A program made the position numbers and the translations under genes. A DNA stretch of 64,000 bases from Drosophila persimilis (lineage: Eukaryota > Arthropoda > Insecta > Diptera > Drosophilidae): contig NW_020825636.1 of assembly GCF_003286085.1 (NCBI RefSeq), positions 1 through 64,000 on the forward strand, given 5' to 3'. The notes under the pieces are model-generated. The model ran no database searches and was not told where the DNA came from. It was given only the letters and a program-made list of their open reading frames with translations. Shown piece after piece: positions 1-9,716 of the stretch (the first letter of the stretch is position 1; each line of letters begins with the position of its first letter).

Positions 1-2
1 AG

Positions 3-233
3 AAGGGCAAAAAGTGTTTTAAGTGCGGAAAGGAAGGCCATTTTAAATCGGAATGCCGTGCTAAAAGCAAGCAGGAAGAAGCAAACAACAAGGGCGCAAA
101 CAGTAAAAGCGGGGAAAGATTGGGTACAATGCTTTGCGTAACCGAATATGACAAAGTGGAACCAGAAAAATATGTACCAATCCTAAGTTTAGCTAAGCCG
201 AATGACCAGATGTTAATGCATGGTGCATAGACA
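3..233 (+). CDS. gag: Gag C-terminal fragment with CCHC zinc knuckle (copia-type)
   Basis: The frame starting at base 3 encodes a classic retroviral-type knuckle, CFKCGKEGHFKSEC, at about 15-56, followed by a lysine- and glutamate-rich tail. It stops at a TAG at 231-233. The knuckle binds element RNA during packaging into virus-like particles in the cytoplasm. The N-terminal part of Gag is outside the window. The downstream protease motif lies in another frame (overlapping from about 213), so a -1 shift is needed to read from Gag into Pol. This may be a programmed shift or a mutation. In some copia-group elements gag and pol are one frame, in others two. Confidence 0.75.
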
Positions 234-3200
234 GTGGCGCAACGGCGCATCTATGTTGTGACAAGGAACGCTTTGTGTCGTTCACGGAAGATAATCAAAA
301 AGTATTTTTAGCCGGCGGTAAATCACTTATTGCTGAAGGGCATGGAACTGTTCAAGTAAAGTTCGGTGATAGATCCGTTACGATGGAAAATGTTATCTTG
401 GTACCAGATTTGCAGTACAATTTTATATCGGTCACAAAACTATTAAAACATGGAAAAAAAGTTGTGTTTGAGAAAAATCAAGCGATGATTTTTGAAAACG
501 GAAAAATAGTTATAAAGGCACATCTGGAAAATGGATTGTTTATGGTTCAGGACAATCAGGAAAAGTGTATGAACATTGTAAATGTTGAGGCAGATGCATT
601 CAAATGGCACAATAGGTTCGGACATGTACATTTTGACGCATTAAAGGAAATGGTTAACAAGGAGATGGTAATAGGTCTCAAGGGCATATACAAGCCAAAA
701 CAAGTGTGTGCAACATGCGCAAAAAGTAAAATTTGCGTGCAACCATTTCAATCGAGCACAAACAGGTCCAAGGGCGTTCTAGACTTAATACATACTGATG
801 TATGCGGTCCAATGCAAAAGCAGTCAATGGGAGGCAATCGATATTTCGCCACATTTATTGATGATTGTTCAAGATATGTATCAGTAAGTTTCCTAAAAAC
901 CAAAGATCAGGTTTTCGAGGCTTTTAAAGAATTTAAGAGTCAAGTTGAGTGCCAAACTGGGAGAAAAGTCAAGGTTTTACAAAGCGACAATGGCCGAGAA
1001 TACATATCAAGCGTTTTTGACAATTACCTAAACCAAAATGGAATAAAGCGAAACTTAACAGTGCCATATACACCTCAACAAAACGGAGTTGCAGAAAGGG
1101 CCAACAGAACATTGGTAGAAATGGCAAGAAGTATGCTGCTGCATGCTGGGTTGAGTGAATGCTATTGGGCAGAAGCGATTCGAACTGCCACGTATTTGCG
1201 AAATAGAGTGGCAAGCAGCTGCTTGAGCGGGGTGACACCTTTTGAAATATGGACAGGTCGAAAGCCAGTGGTATCGCATTTAAGAGTTTTTGGCTCAGTA
1301 GCGATAGCTCTAGATAAAACAAAGAAATCAAAGTTCGCACAGAAAGGCTTAGAGTATATAATGGTGGGCTACTCGGATACGGCCAAAGCATACCGTTTGG
1401 TCAGTAAAGAAACCAGGAAACTCGTAGAGAGTAGGGATGTCATTTTTGTAGAACCTGAAGGGGGCAAACTAGATGCATCATGTTCCAATGACATATCATC
1501 AATTGAGGTTCAACAAAACCAGAACGCTGAACACGAAATGGATAGCGAGCAATTTAAAGATCCAGAAAATGAGCCAGAAAATCAGGAGGAGATTAGGTCT
1601 AGTAATGACATTCTTGTAATTCCAGAACCAATAAGAGGACCAGGACGCCCAACCATAGTACGGACGGGCAAACCAGGACGACCAAGGAAGCAGTATCATA
1701 TGCTCAATGCGATACTGGCAGCAGACGTACAAGTTCCACAAAACTACGCACAAGCTGAACGGTCTACTGAAGGCGAGATATGGAAAGCATCAATGAAGGA
1801 CGAGTACGAATCTCTCGTGAAGAACGGCACGTGGTCGCTTACTAAATTGCCTAGCGGGAAAAAGTCCATTGGATGCAGATGGGTTTACGCAGTTAAGTCC
1901 AATCCGGATGGAAGCGTGAACAGGCTCAAATCACGTCTGGTGGCGAAAGGTTGTAGCCAACGCTACGGGATCGACTACAAGGAAACATTTGCACCAGTTG
2001 TACGCCACGCAACTATCAGGTTGATAATTGCACTTGCAGTCGAACATGGTCTCCACCTACATCAAATGGATGTTGTCACGGCGTATCTCAACGGCGAATT
2101 GGAAGATGAGGTTTTTATGAGACAACCTGAGGGCTTCATCAGCGAAGTTCACCCAAATCACGTTTTGAGGCTTCACAAAAGTATATATGGCCTAAAACAA
2201 TCAGGAAGAGTGTGGAACTCTACGTTGGATGCAACGCTGAGACGCATTGGTTTTATACCGACTGTCAACGAACCCTGTCTGTATCGTAAGCCAGGTAAAA
2301 ATATGTGTCTAATAGCTGTCTACGTAGATGACATTATTTTGGCGTGTAAGGACCTAGATGATATATCTGATATCAAGATAAAGATCGCAGCAGAATTTGA
2401 TGTGGTTGACATCGGGCCTATGCAATACTTTTTAGGTATTGAGGTGAAACGTGAAGGCAGTACGGGTGCGATTTCAATCAGCCAACGGAAATATATTAGA
2501 GAGTTGCTCGAACAGTACAATTTGAAAGATTGTCGACAGACGTCCACGCCTCTTGAAGCTGGTTACCAGGTGGCATGCAACAAAGAGGATTGCCGCAGGG
2601 TCGACATCACATCGTTCCAAAAGCTAATTGGAGAGTTATCTTATCTTGCTGTTATGACTCGTCCAGACATTGCGCATTCGGTGAACAAATTAGCACAACG
2701 TAACAAGGATCCTCATTCCGAGCATGAAGCGGCAGCCAAGCACATCCTTCGATATTTGGCAAAAACTATCGACTGGGAGATATGCTACACAAAGCAAGGA
2801 AAGGCAATTGAGTGTTTTGTTGATGCAGATTGGGCAAGTGATATGACGAACCGAAAGTCATTCACTGGCTATGTATGCATGTTGGCAGGAGGAGCGGTTT
2901 CTTGGGAGTCAAGAAAGCAATCGACGGTTGCCCTCAGTTCCACGGAGGCAGAGTACATAGCCTTATCATCTGCAGCAAAAGAGGCGATATACTTTCGCAG
3001 CCTACTGATTGACTTAAAGCTGATATCCAAGGAGTCAGCTATTCAGATGTACGGCGACAACATTGGAGCACAGCAGCTTGCTAGAAACCCCATGTTTCAT
3101 GCACGTACAAAGCACATCGACGTCAAGATACATCATATTCGAGAGGTTCTCAAGAGAGGTGAAGTCAACATTGCATATCTGCCAACCGATGAGATGATAG

Positions 3201-3280
3201 CAGATGTCCTCACAAAGAACTTAGCCAAGGTTAAGCGCCATAAATTTGTATTCGCATTTGGTTTAAAAGATCGTTTATAA
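213..3280 (+). CDS. pol: Copia-type Pol polyprotein (protease, integrase, RT, RNase H)
   Basis: The open frame covers the protease motif WCIDSGATAHLC (about 216-254, before the first GTG at 275), an integrase zinc domain with H-x3-H and CxxC (about 608-725), the integrase core with DLIHTD, SDNGREY and NGVAERAN (about 783-1110), an RT with YVDDIILAC (about 2320-2350), and RNase H with DADWASD and STEAEY (about 2820-2960). Protease cleaves the polyprotein, RT and RNase H copy RNA to DNA, and integrase inserts it. The order integrase before RT is the copia hallmark. No internal stop is present up to 3280. No ATG begins this frame at the left, consistent with expression as a Gag-Pol fusion or shift product. 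Confidence 0.9.
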
Positions 3281-3352
3281 GTGCTTGACATGTTATTGAA
3301 TATTAGTTAAGTATATTTAAAGTTTGTAAACATGCGTTGTGTTGAGGAGGAG

Positions 3353-3556
3353 TGTTCAAAGTGACCGCCACGATAATTAAATATTGATCTGTAACAACAC
3401 TGCGCATGTGCCCTGCTGCATATCGATGTTCTCATATCGATGTTCTGTATATCGATGTTCCCTTTTCGGTGTCTCTCTCTTGCGTATGTTACTCGGAAGC
3501 ACGTATAATTCTGTATACTGATATTCTGCTGTCTTACAAATAAAATAACTTTAACA
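3353..3556 (+). repeat. Putative 3' LTR of the copia-type element
   Basis: A 204-bp TG...CA segment follows a purine-rich tract (GAGGAGGAG) and ends where rDNA spacer sequence resumes. It contains three near repeats of ATATCGATGTTC and an AATAAA-like stretch near its end, suited to polyadenylation. The 5' partner is outside the window, so the borders are inferred. Confidence 0.65.
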
Positions 3557-4856
3557 ATATGAAATAAATTAATAATTTTTCATTATAAAATTTTCATATG
3601 AAATATACCATGCACGAGACTACCACTCCCTATATAGGTTTTCTGCCACGCTTTCCGCAAATCGGGTATTTTTACTTGAGAGTACCTCTTAACAATAGTT
3701 TCTTTTCGTATTTTAATAAAAAATACAATACTATCACTTCAAAATTATTCATATATATTAAGAAAAATATATATACGCATATAAAATAAACAGACATTGC
3801 CGACTTAGTATGTTCCCCATATCATATGAAATTAAATTAATTATTTTTCATTACATTCATCATTCATTTACATGAAAGATATCATATCAGCTGGTATCTT
3901 TGCTTTAATTTCACATATACACGTAATATATCTATTTATATTAAATAAATTTTTATATTTTCTATATTTATAATCGCATTATGATTATGCTATAATGTTA
4001 TATTATATATGAGAAACATTCCCATATCCATATCCATATCCATATAAAACCTAATATTGATACTTTATAGCACACCTCGGCGTTATTTGTTATTTTTATT
4101 CATTATAACACAATTTCAAAAATATACATATATTTTTGTAAATATGTATATAAAATATATCATTATATTTTCTCTATTCAAAATCAAATCATACTCATGT
4201 TATAATTTTTAGGATATGGTGAATGTTTCCCCATATCCATAATATTGTCATTTTATATACAAAACTATTTAATTCTTGCATTTATATCACATATCATTGA
4301 ATTCCAATATTAGAAATACTTCCAAGTTCCACATACGATCACTCCAAATATACATATATTTGTACATATGTATATAAAATATATCTTTATATTTTCTGTA
4401 TTCATAATCAAATCATGCTCATGTTATAATATAACATATAATATTATCACATTTTATATACCAAACTATTTAATTCTTGCATTCATATCACATATCATTA
4501 AATTCCAATATTAGAAATACTTCCAAGTTCCACATACGATCACTCCATGCTTTTTGCATTCATATTATTTCATATATACATTCACATTTGCACATATGCA
4601 TATACACTATGTTTCGTGTGTTCACATAATACAATTTTTATAAGTATCATTTCATATGTAATTAAGTATAACAAACTTATAATATAACATTATATTCATA
4701 TTCAAGCCAACGTAATTTATATAGGATAAATAATTTATCCATATTTATATAAAATATATTCTTTTTAATATATATATATATATTACCATTTATAGGTATA
4801 TATTCATATAAATATATAAAAATAATTTTCATATATAAAGAATAAATTTATATATA
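3557..4856 (-). other. rDNA intergenic spacer / 3' external spacer, downstream of 28S
   Basis: This is AT-rich DNA between the 28S 3' end and the copia-type element. It holds one promoter-like repeat near 3598-3680 and runs of CATATC and ATACATAT. The same sequence, with a few indels, recurs at 44784-45990 downstream of the other 28S, showing it is spacer belonging to the repeated unit. I see no protein gene in it. Confidence 0.85.
3598..3680 (-). promoter_or_regulatory. Pol I promoter-like core in spacer
   Basis: On the minus strand the core reads TATATAGG followed by GAGTGGTAGTCTCG. This resembles the known D. melanogaster rDNA start region, which has TATATAGG followed closely by AGTGGT and CTCG. 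Transcription would run towards lower coordinates, into the copia-type element about 75 bp away. The same block occurs at 38004-38086 and 38274-38358. Whether this one is a gene promoter or a spacer promoter cannot be told. Confidence 0.65.
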
Positions 4857-5305
4857 TCGAATCATCAAGCAAAGGATAAGCTTCAGTGGATCGCAGTATG
4901 GCAGCTGCTCAACCACTTACAACACCTTGCCTGTTACAAAAGTCGTTTACAATTGATTCTAGGCTTTGTCATTGTATTAAATAATGTTTTTATATGCAAC
5001 TAGCGCGGCATCAGGTGATCGATGATCCTCCCAATTTACTATGTTACAAATTACATTGGCATCACATCCATTGTCGTTTATAAAATAAATTATAAACTTT
5101 TAATGGTTTAGAAGCCATACAATGCAAATTGCCCCTTATTTATCATTGCAGTCCAGCACGGATACGACCTTAGAGGCGTTCAGGCATAATCCAACGGACG
5201 TAGCGTCATACCACTGTTCGCTCGAACAAGTATTGTGCCATTGGTCCGTACCTGCGGTTCCTCTCGTACTACGCAGGAATGCTGTCGCAACAACGTTTTG
5301 TCATT

Positions 5306-5361
<56 letters not shown>

Positions 5362-5385
5362 CATGGGTGAACAATCCAACGCTTG

Positions 5386-5438
<53 letters not shown>

Positions 5439-6063
5439 GACGTCGCTATGAACGCTTGGCCGCCACAAGCCAGTTATCCCTATGGTAACTTTTCTGACAC
5501 CTCTTGTTAAAAACTCTTTAAACCAAAAGGATCGATAGGCCGAGCTTTTGCTGTCCCTGTGTGTACTGAACACCGAGATCAAGTCAGCATTTGCCCTTTT
5601 GCTCTATGTGTGGTTTCTGTCCGCACTGAGCTGGCCTTGGGACACCTCCGTTATTATTTGAGAGATGTACCGCCCCAGTCAAACTCCCTACCTGGCAATG
5701 TCCTTGAATTGGATCATACCTGAGTAATTGGAGTTATACCAAATTTTCAAATTGAAAATACATAAATGCATTTTCTCATTAAAGAATTTGTTTGCGATTA
5801 TATAACAAACTCGTGATACTTTGATCAAGAAGCTTGCATCAAAACCCAATACCATAAGATATAATAAATATATCCGTATAATGGCTAGGAAATGATACAC
5901 GTTCCATTTAATCAAGTAAGTAAGGAAACAATAAGAGTAGTGGTATTTCATTGTCGATACCAAACCGAAATCTAATATCTCCCACTTATGCTACACCTCT
6001 TATGTCTCCTTACACTGCCAGATTAGAGTCAAGCTCAAAAGGGTCTTCTTTCCCCGATAATTA

Positions 6064-6114
<51 letters not shown>
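4857..6114 (-). rRNA. 28S rRNA: 28S rRNA, 3' segment downstream of the R1 site (unit 1)
   Basis: The reverse complement contains the sarcin-ricin loop (AGTACGAGAGGAACC near 5250-5265), the peptidyl-transferase region and the conserved 3' end before the AT-rich spacer. The upstream border is the 14-bp R1 target agtagatagggaca at 6101-6114, where R1-A is inserted. Its length equals that of the copy at 45991-47248. One conserved position near 6057 differs from the other copy (A versus C), as would fit relaxed constraint in an interrupted gene. Confidence 0.95.
6101..6114. repeat. R1 target site duplication (14 bp)
   Basis: The 14-bp sequence agtagatagggaca marks the R1 site in 28S. It recurs at 11568, 16850, 47235, 52142, 57567 and 62974, at every R1 boundary in the window. 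Confidence 0.9.
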
Positions 6115-6116
<2 letters not shown>

Positions 6117-6599
6117 ATGAATCTGATCTCTCAGCTTTATTTTACGTGGCGGTTCCTCAGGGAGGGATTTCAACCACGGCGTCTAATGTTTATTTGCAGC
6201 TTAGCCTCGATTAGTGCGATATATTTACATATATCACGCCATCACGCACCACCGCTACATACGCAGGAACCTGGTACAATGCGCCAGTTAGCGCCCCTAA
6301 AAAGAAGCTATAGCTATGTACATAGCGACTCTTCTGGTACCAATTGAAAGTATCCTGGTCGGGCATACAATCCCCCTTGGTGAGGGGCGAGGTGTATCTA
6401 ACACGTCTTCCGATCTATGGGTCTCGGCGCCCGGTTGAGAGCGCAACTCCACGAGGAGCCTAGCGGCTCTCCCCGCGTAACGTTTGGGTATCAACCACAG
6501 CCACCACGATACTCCCACTAGGGGGCCGACCTCAATGTGCAGCCTTGGAACTGCACAACCCGTGGTACCGATCTTAAGGACTCAGCTCGATCCTCCCTT
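6115..6599 (-). other. R1-A 3' untranslated region
   Basis: The 485-nt region between the ORF2 stop and the 28S junction has no coding sequence on the sense strand. A block at about 6350-6530 is also recognisable in the divergent R1 at about 47370-47532, which suggests a structure used when the element primes reverse transcription. The end is a short ATTC tail. Confidence 0.75.
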
Positions 6600-9500
6600 T
6601 TAGCCCCGACCGGCCTGGATAGGGAATCCACCCAGCCCGTGCGCCGCTTGCGCATTCAGCAGCTGTTGTCGCCTGGAGAACGCCAGTCCGGCGAACCTGT
6701 CGAGAGTCCGCATTCTCTCCTGAGAAGCCGTCACATCGGAGAAGGTCCAGTCGCCATCCGTGTACTGCACTCCAAGTCCATCGAGGTCTCGCAAGTCTGT
6801 ATAGAGGGGACAAGCACATAGGAAGTGCTGCCAATCCTCGCGTTCTGCGCCGCATAGACATGCTGGCGTGTCGCTAAGGCTTCTTCCATGCAGAAATGCA
6901 TTGAGCGATCCGTGGCCCGTCAGCAGGAACCCAGCGCGCAGCGTGAAGCCAAACCTTCGTTCGCTGTAGACGAAGCCTGCGTTCGGGATGAAGCGGTGCG
7001 TCACCCGTCCTGGGGAGTCACCATCATCCCATCTGCGTTGCCACTCGCACAACAGGTCTTCGTCTAGTCGCGCCATCTTCTGCTTCCAGCTAAGATTTGC
7101 CAAATCTTCGCCGTACAGCCAATCGCTCTCCTCCAGCGGGTAGTCACGCTTTAGTTTGAAGCTGATTGCCAGGCGTCTGGCAACCAGATCAAACGGGGGG
7201 GCTCCAGCTAGTACTTGCAGCGCCATGGTGGACACTGTTCGGCATACCGGTAGGCATCCAATCAGGACGATCCTTTGGCACGCAAGCAGATGCCTCCTGG
7301 CAACCACTTGCGTCGTCGTCGCGACAGACCAAACCGAGGCACCAAATAGTGCACAGGGCACCATGAGTCCGGCATATATTGTCCGCTTTGCGCGGGGACT
7401 GAGTCCCCAGTCGACCCGCAGTACGCGCGACAATGCCCCTACGACTCCGGTCAGCTTATCACGCAAGCCCGTGATGTGCGGGAGAAAACTCAACCGCTCG
7501 CCGACCGTGATGCCTAGGTACCGATACTTGCACTTATATGGCAGGTTTGCTCCAGCAAGCCGTACCACTGGCGGCCGTCTAAGTATGCCTTTGAGCAGCA
7601 TGATCGCCGTCTTGCTAGTTGAAACGGCAACGCCGACTTCAACTCCCCAAGCGCCTACGATGGACATTAACTCACCTCCTTTTTGTTCGAGCTCTGATCG
7701 GACATTCCCTTCGATGAGGAGGAGCAAGTCGTCAGCATACGCGCTGAGCGCACCAAGGGGCTCTAAGCGCTGGAGCAACACGTCCATTAAGATGTTCCAT
7801 ATAAATGGACCACTTATGGACCCCTGCGGGCAACCTCTTGTCACCGGAACAGTGGCTACTCCATGCCTACTGACGATGCTCGCACTCCGGCCGGAGAAGA
7901 AACTTCGCCACAAGCTTGCTTCTCGGCATCCCAGCTCAAGGAGGCGGCGTAGTGCAGCATTCCACTCAACGTTGTCGAAGGCTCCCTTGAAATCCACGAA
8001 GACTCCGAGCACGTATTTCGACCGGCTGGCCGAAACAGTACTCACGACGTGTTTCCAAGCATCCTCCACACAACGTCCTTGGCGAAAGCCAAATTGCCAT
8101 CTGCAGCCATCCGGAATGGTGTCCTTCAGACGATTCACCATGATGCCCTCAAGCACTTTGCCCAGCACTGGCAACAGACAGATACCCCGATATGAGGTAG
8201 GATCGGTCCGGTCCTTATCGGGTCCCTTCAGGAGTGGAACCACCCTGGGATGCTTCCATTCCGTTGGGAAATACCCTGTCTCCAGGCAGCGGGAATACAT
8301 CGCTGTCATGTGCTGAGGGATGGCACGCCACAATGCCTTGCAAATGGCACCTGTGATGCCGTCCATGCCGGGAGAGCGTCTGCTCTTCAACCTGGCGACG
8401 CATGCATCAACCTCGAAAGCTTCGAGGGCCGGTGGAGCCTCGATCGGGATGGCAATGTGTGCATTCGTCTCCGCAACAGGAAAGAAGTTGCGGAGGAGCA
8501 CACCCGCACAGTCGCGCCATGTTGCGACCAGCCTACCATCCGTTCGAAGGCATCCAATCTCCGTGCTCTTTTTGCGGCCTCGGCAAATCCTGTAGACGTG
8601 CCCCCATGGATCATCTCTGTTCTCTCCCACGAAGCGTCGCCAGTTGTCTTCCTTCGATCTCAGGATGAGCTTCTTGTACTGCGCTGAGGAGATCCTCAAC
8701 GCGAGCACAAGTTCCTCTGCTGCGTCGGTCTCATGCCGACGAGCGTCCTGGAGCCTTCGCCTCAGTCTCCTGACCTCTCGGCGTTTGGAGTGTAGTTCGG
8801 CAGTCCACCAAACTACTTTTCTCGCGGCTCTCGGTGTGCTGCGTCCCAGCACTCTGTCGCACACACTGTGCACTACAGAGCGCAGTGCAGACACTTGGTT
8901 GTCCAACGGCGATTCGGCGATGTCTTCCGGTAATTCGGCAATCTCCCTTACCACTTCCTCCTCGAACAATCGCCAGCGCGCATTGGAAAGCTTCCATGAC
9001 GGCACAGGAGCAATGGGCTCAACTGTGTCGTTCGGGTCAGTCGTCACCACAACATGGATCATGTTGTGATCGCTGGTGTCCCATTCCTTCACTTCCCAAT
9101 CGTATGTGGCCCACATAGTCGCAGCTTGGTTGACGATTGTCACATCGATATCGCTTTGGCCTCTACGGTTATCGAATGTAAACACCCGACTGGCTTCATT
9201 GAGCACGCCGGCTCTCATCTCGGTTATCCACTCAGACAGCAGCTCACCCCGTGCATAGTTAGCTTGCCCCCGATTGTGTTCGGAGAGCTTGCTAAACCAC
9301 GCTGGGGATACTGCGTTCGCGTCGAGCCCAAAGATGACAGGAGTGCGGCTGCCCAGCAGCAGCACCGCATCTAAGTACCTGAGGTACGGCGCCAAGTCGG
9401 TGTCGAATTGGCAGTACACGGAGCATAGGAAGATTGAGCCGAATCTTCCCGTAACTCTGACGCATACTCCAAAATCCGTGGTAAGGGTCTCCATTGGCAT

Positions 9501-9716
9501 GCAGATGGCGTCCGGTTCGTCGACGATGATAGCAGCTTTTCCTCGGCGGTCCTGGAAAACTCGCATTCCAGAAGGAAGGCCGGTAATCCGCCCTGCTCCA
9601 TCGACGTACGGCTCCTGGACCAGTGCGAACTGACGGCCAGAGCTGCGCATGATGGCTCCGAGTTCCATCACAGCCGCTCGGCCACGGCCACAATTAGCTT
9701 GGATGAAGCTAAACAT
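6600..9716 (-). CDS. R1 ORF2 protein: APE-type endonuclease and reverse transcriptase (copy A)
   Basis: The 1038-residue protein opens with an apurinic-type endonuclease domain (residues about 1-220: QEPYVDG, GLDANA, SDIDV, TSDHN), which nicks 28S DNA. Next comes a reverse transcriptase (about 430-720: SPGMDGITG, LLPVLGKVLE, FGFRQGRCVEDAW, VDFKGAFDNVEW, GCPQGSISGP, AYADDLLLL). A Cys/His motif, CLCGAEREDWQHFLCACPLY, lies near residue 950. The protein carries out target-primed reverse transcription in the nucleus. The start is the ATG at 9716, which overlaps the ORF1 stop as TAATG and fits reinitiation. The frame is complete and the length is usual for R1. Confidence 0.95.
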   Translation of the reverse strand: MFSFIQANCGRGRAAVMELGAIMRSSGRQFALVQEPYVDGAGRITGLPSGMRVFQDRRGKAAIIVDEPDAICMPMETLTTDFGVCVRVTGRFGSIFLCSVYCQFDTDLAPYLRYLDAVLLLGSRTPVIFGLDANAVSPAWFSKLSEHNRGQANYARGELLSEWITEMRAGVLNEASRVFTFDNRRGQSDIDVTIVNQAATMWATYDWEVKEWDTSDHNMIHVVVTTDPNDTVEPIAPVPSWKLSNARWRLFEEEVVREIAELPEDIAESPLDNQVSALRSVVHSVCDRVLGRSTPRAARKVVWWTAELHSKRREVRRLRRRLQDARRHETDAAEELVLALRISSAQYKKLILRSKEDNWRRFVGENRDDPWGHVYRICRGRKKSTEIGCLRTDGRLVATWRDCAGVLLRNFFPVAETNAHIAIPIEAPPALEAFEVDACVARLKSRRSPGMDGITGAICKALWRAIPQHMTAMYSRCLETGYFPTEWKHPRVVPLLKGPDKDRTDPTSYRGICLLPVLGKVLEGIMVNRLKDTIPDGCRWQFGFRQGRCVEDAWKHVVSTVSASRSKYVLGVFVDFKGAFDNVEWNAALRRLLELGCREASLWRSFFSGRSASIVSRHGVATVPVTRGCPQGSISGPFIWNILMDVLLQRLEPLGALSAYADDLLLLIEGNVRSELEQKGGELMSIVGAWGVEVGVAVSTSKTAIMLLKGILRRPPVVRLAGANLPYKCKYRYLGITVGERLSFLPHITGLRDKLTGVVGALSRVLRVDWGLSPRAKRTIYAGLMVPCALFGASVWSVATTTQVVARRHLLACQRIVLIGCLPVCRTVSTMALQVLAGAPPFDLVARRLAISFKLKRDYPLEESDWLYGEDLANLSWKQKMARLDEDLLCEWQRRWDDGDSPGRVTHRFIPNAGFVYSERRFGFTLRAGFLLTGHGSLNAFLHGRSLSDTPACLCGAEREDWQHFLCACPLYTDLRDLDGLGVQYTDGDWTFSDVTASQERMRTLDRFAGLAFSRRQQLLNAQAAHGLGGFPIQAGRG

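Larger units (their letters stand above)
1..3556 (+). mobile_element. Ty1/copia-type LTR retrotransposon, 5' part beyond window
   Basis: The segment holds a Gag zinc knuckle, protease, integrase, RT and RNase H in copia order, then a purine-rich tract (about 3340-3352) and a short TG...CA sequence (3353-3556) read as the 3' LTR. The 5' LTR and most of gag lie left of the window, so the target duplication cannot be checked. The right flank from 3557 matches the rDNA spacer repeat seen again near 38224, so the element sits in rDNA spacer, antisense to the rDNA. The family name is not resolved. Confidence 0.9.

Noticed and set aside
5122-5307. Small plus-strand ORF antisense to 28S (also at 46256-46441)
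   Set aside because: It is antisense to highly conserved rRNA, so its conservation is explained by the rRNA.
7156-8316. Long plus-strand ORF opposite R1-A ORF2 (also at 12598-13758, 53228-54319 and 58612-60126)
   Set aside because: It mirrors the RT/endonuclease coding strand in a GC-rich element and shows no domain of its own, so I treat it as an antisense shadow frame.
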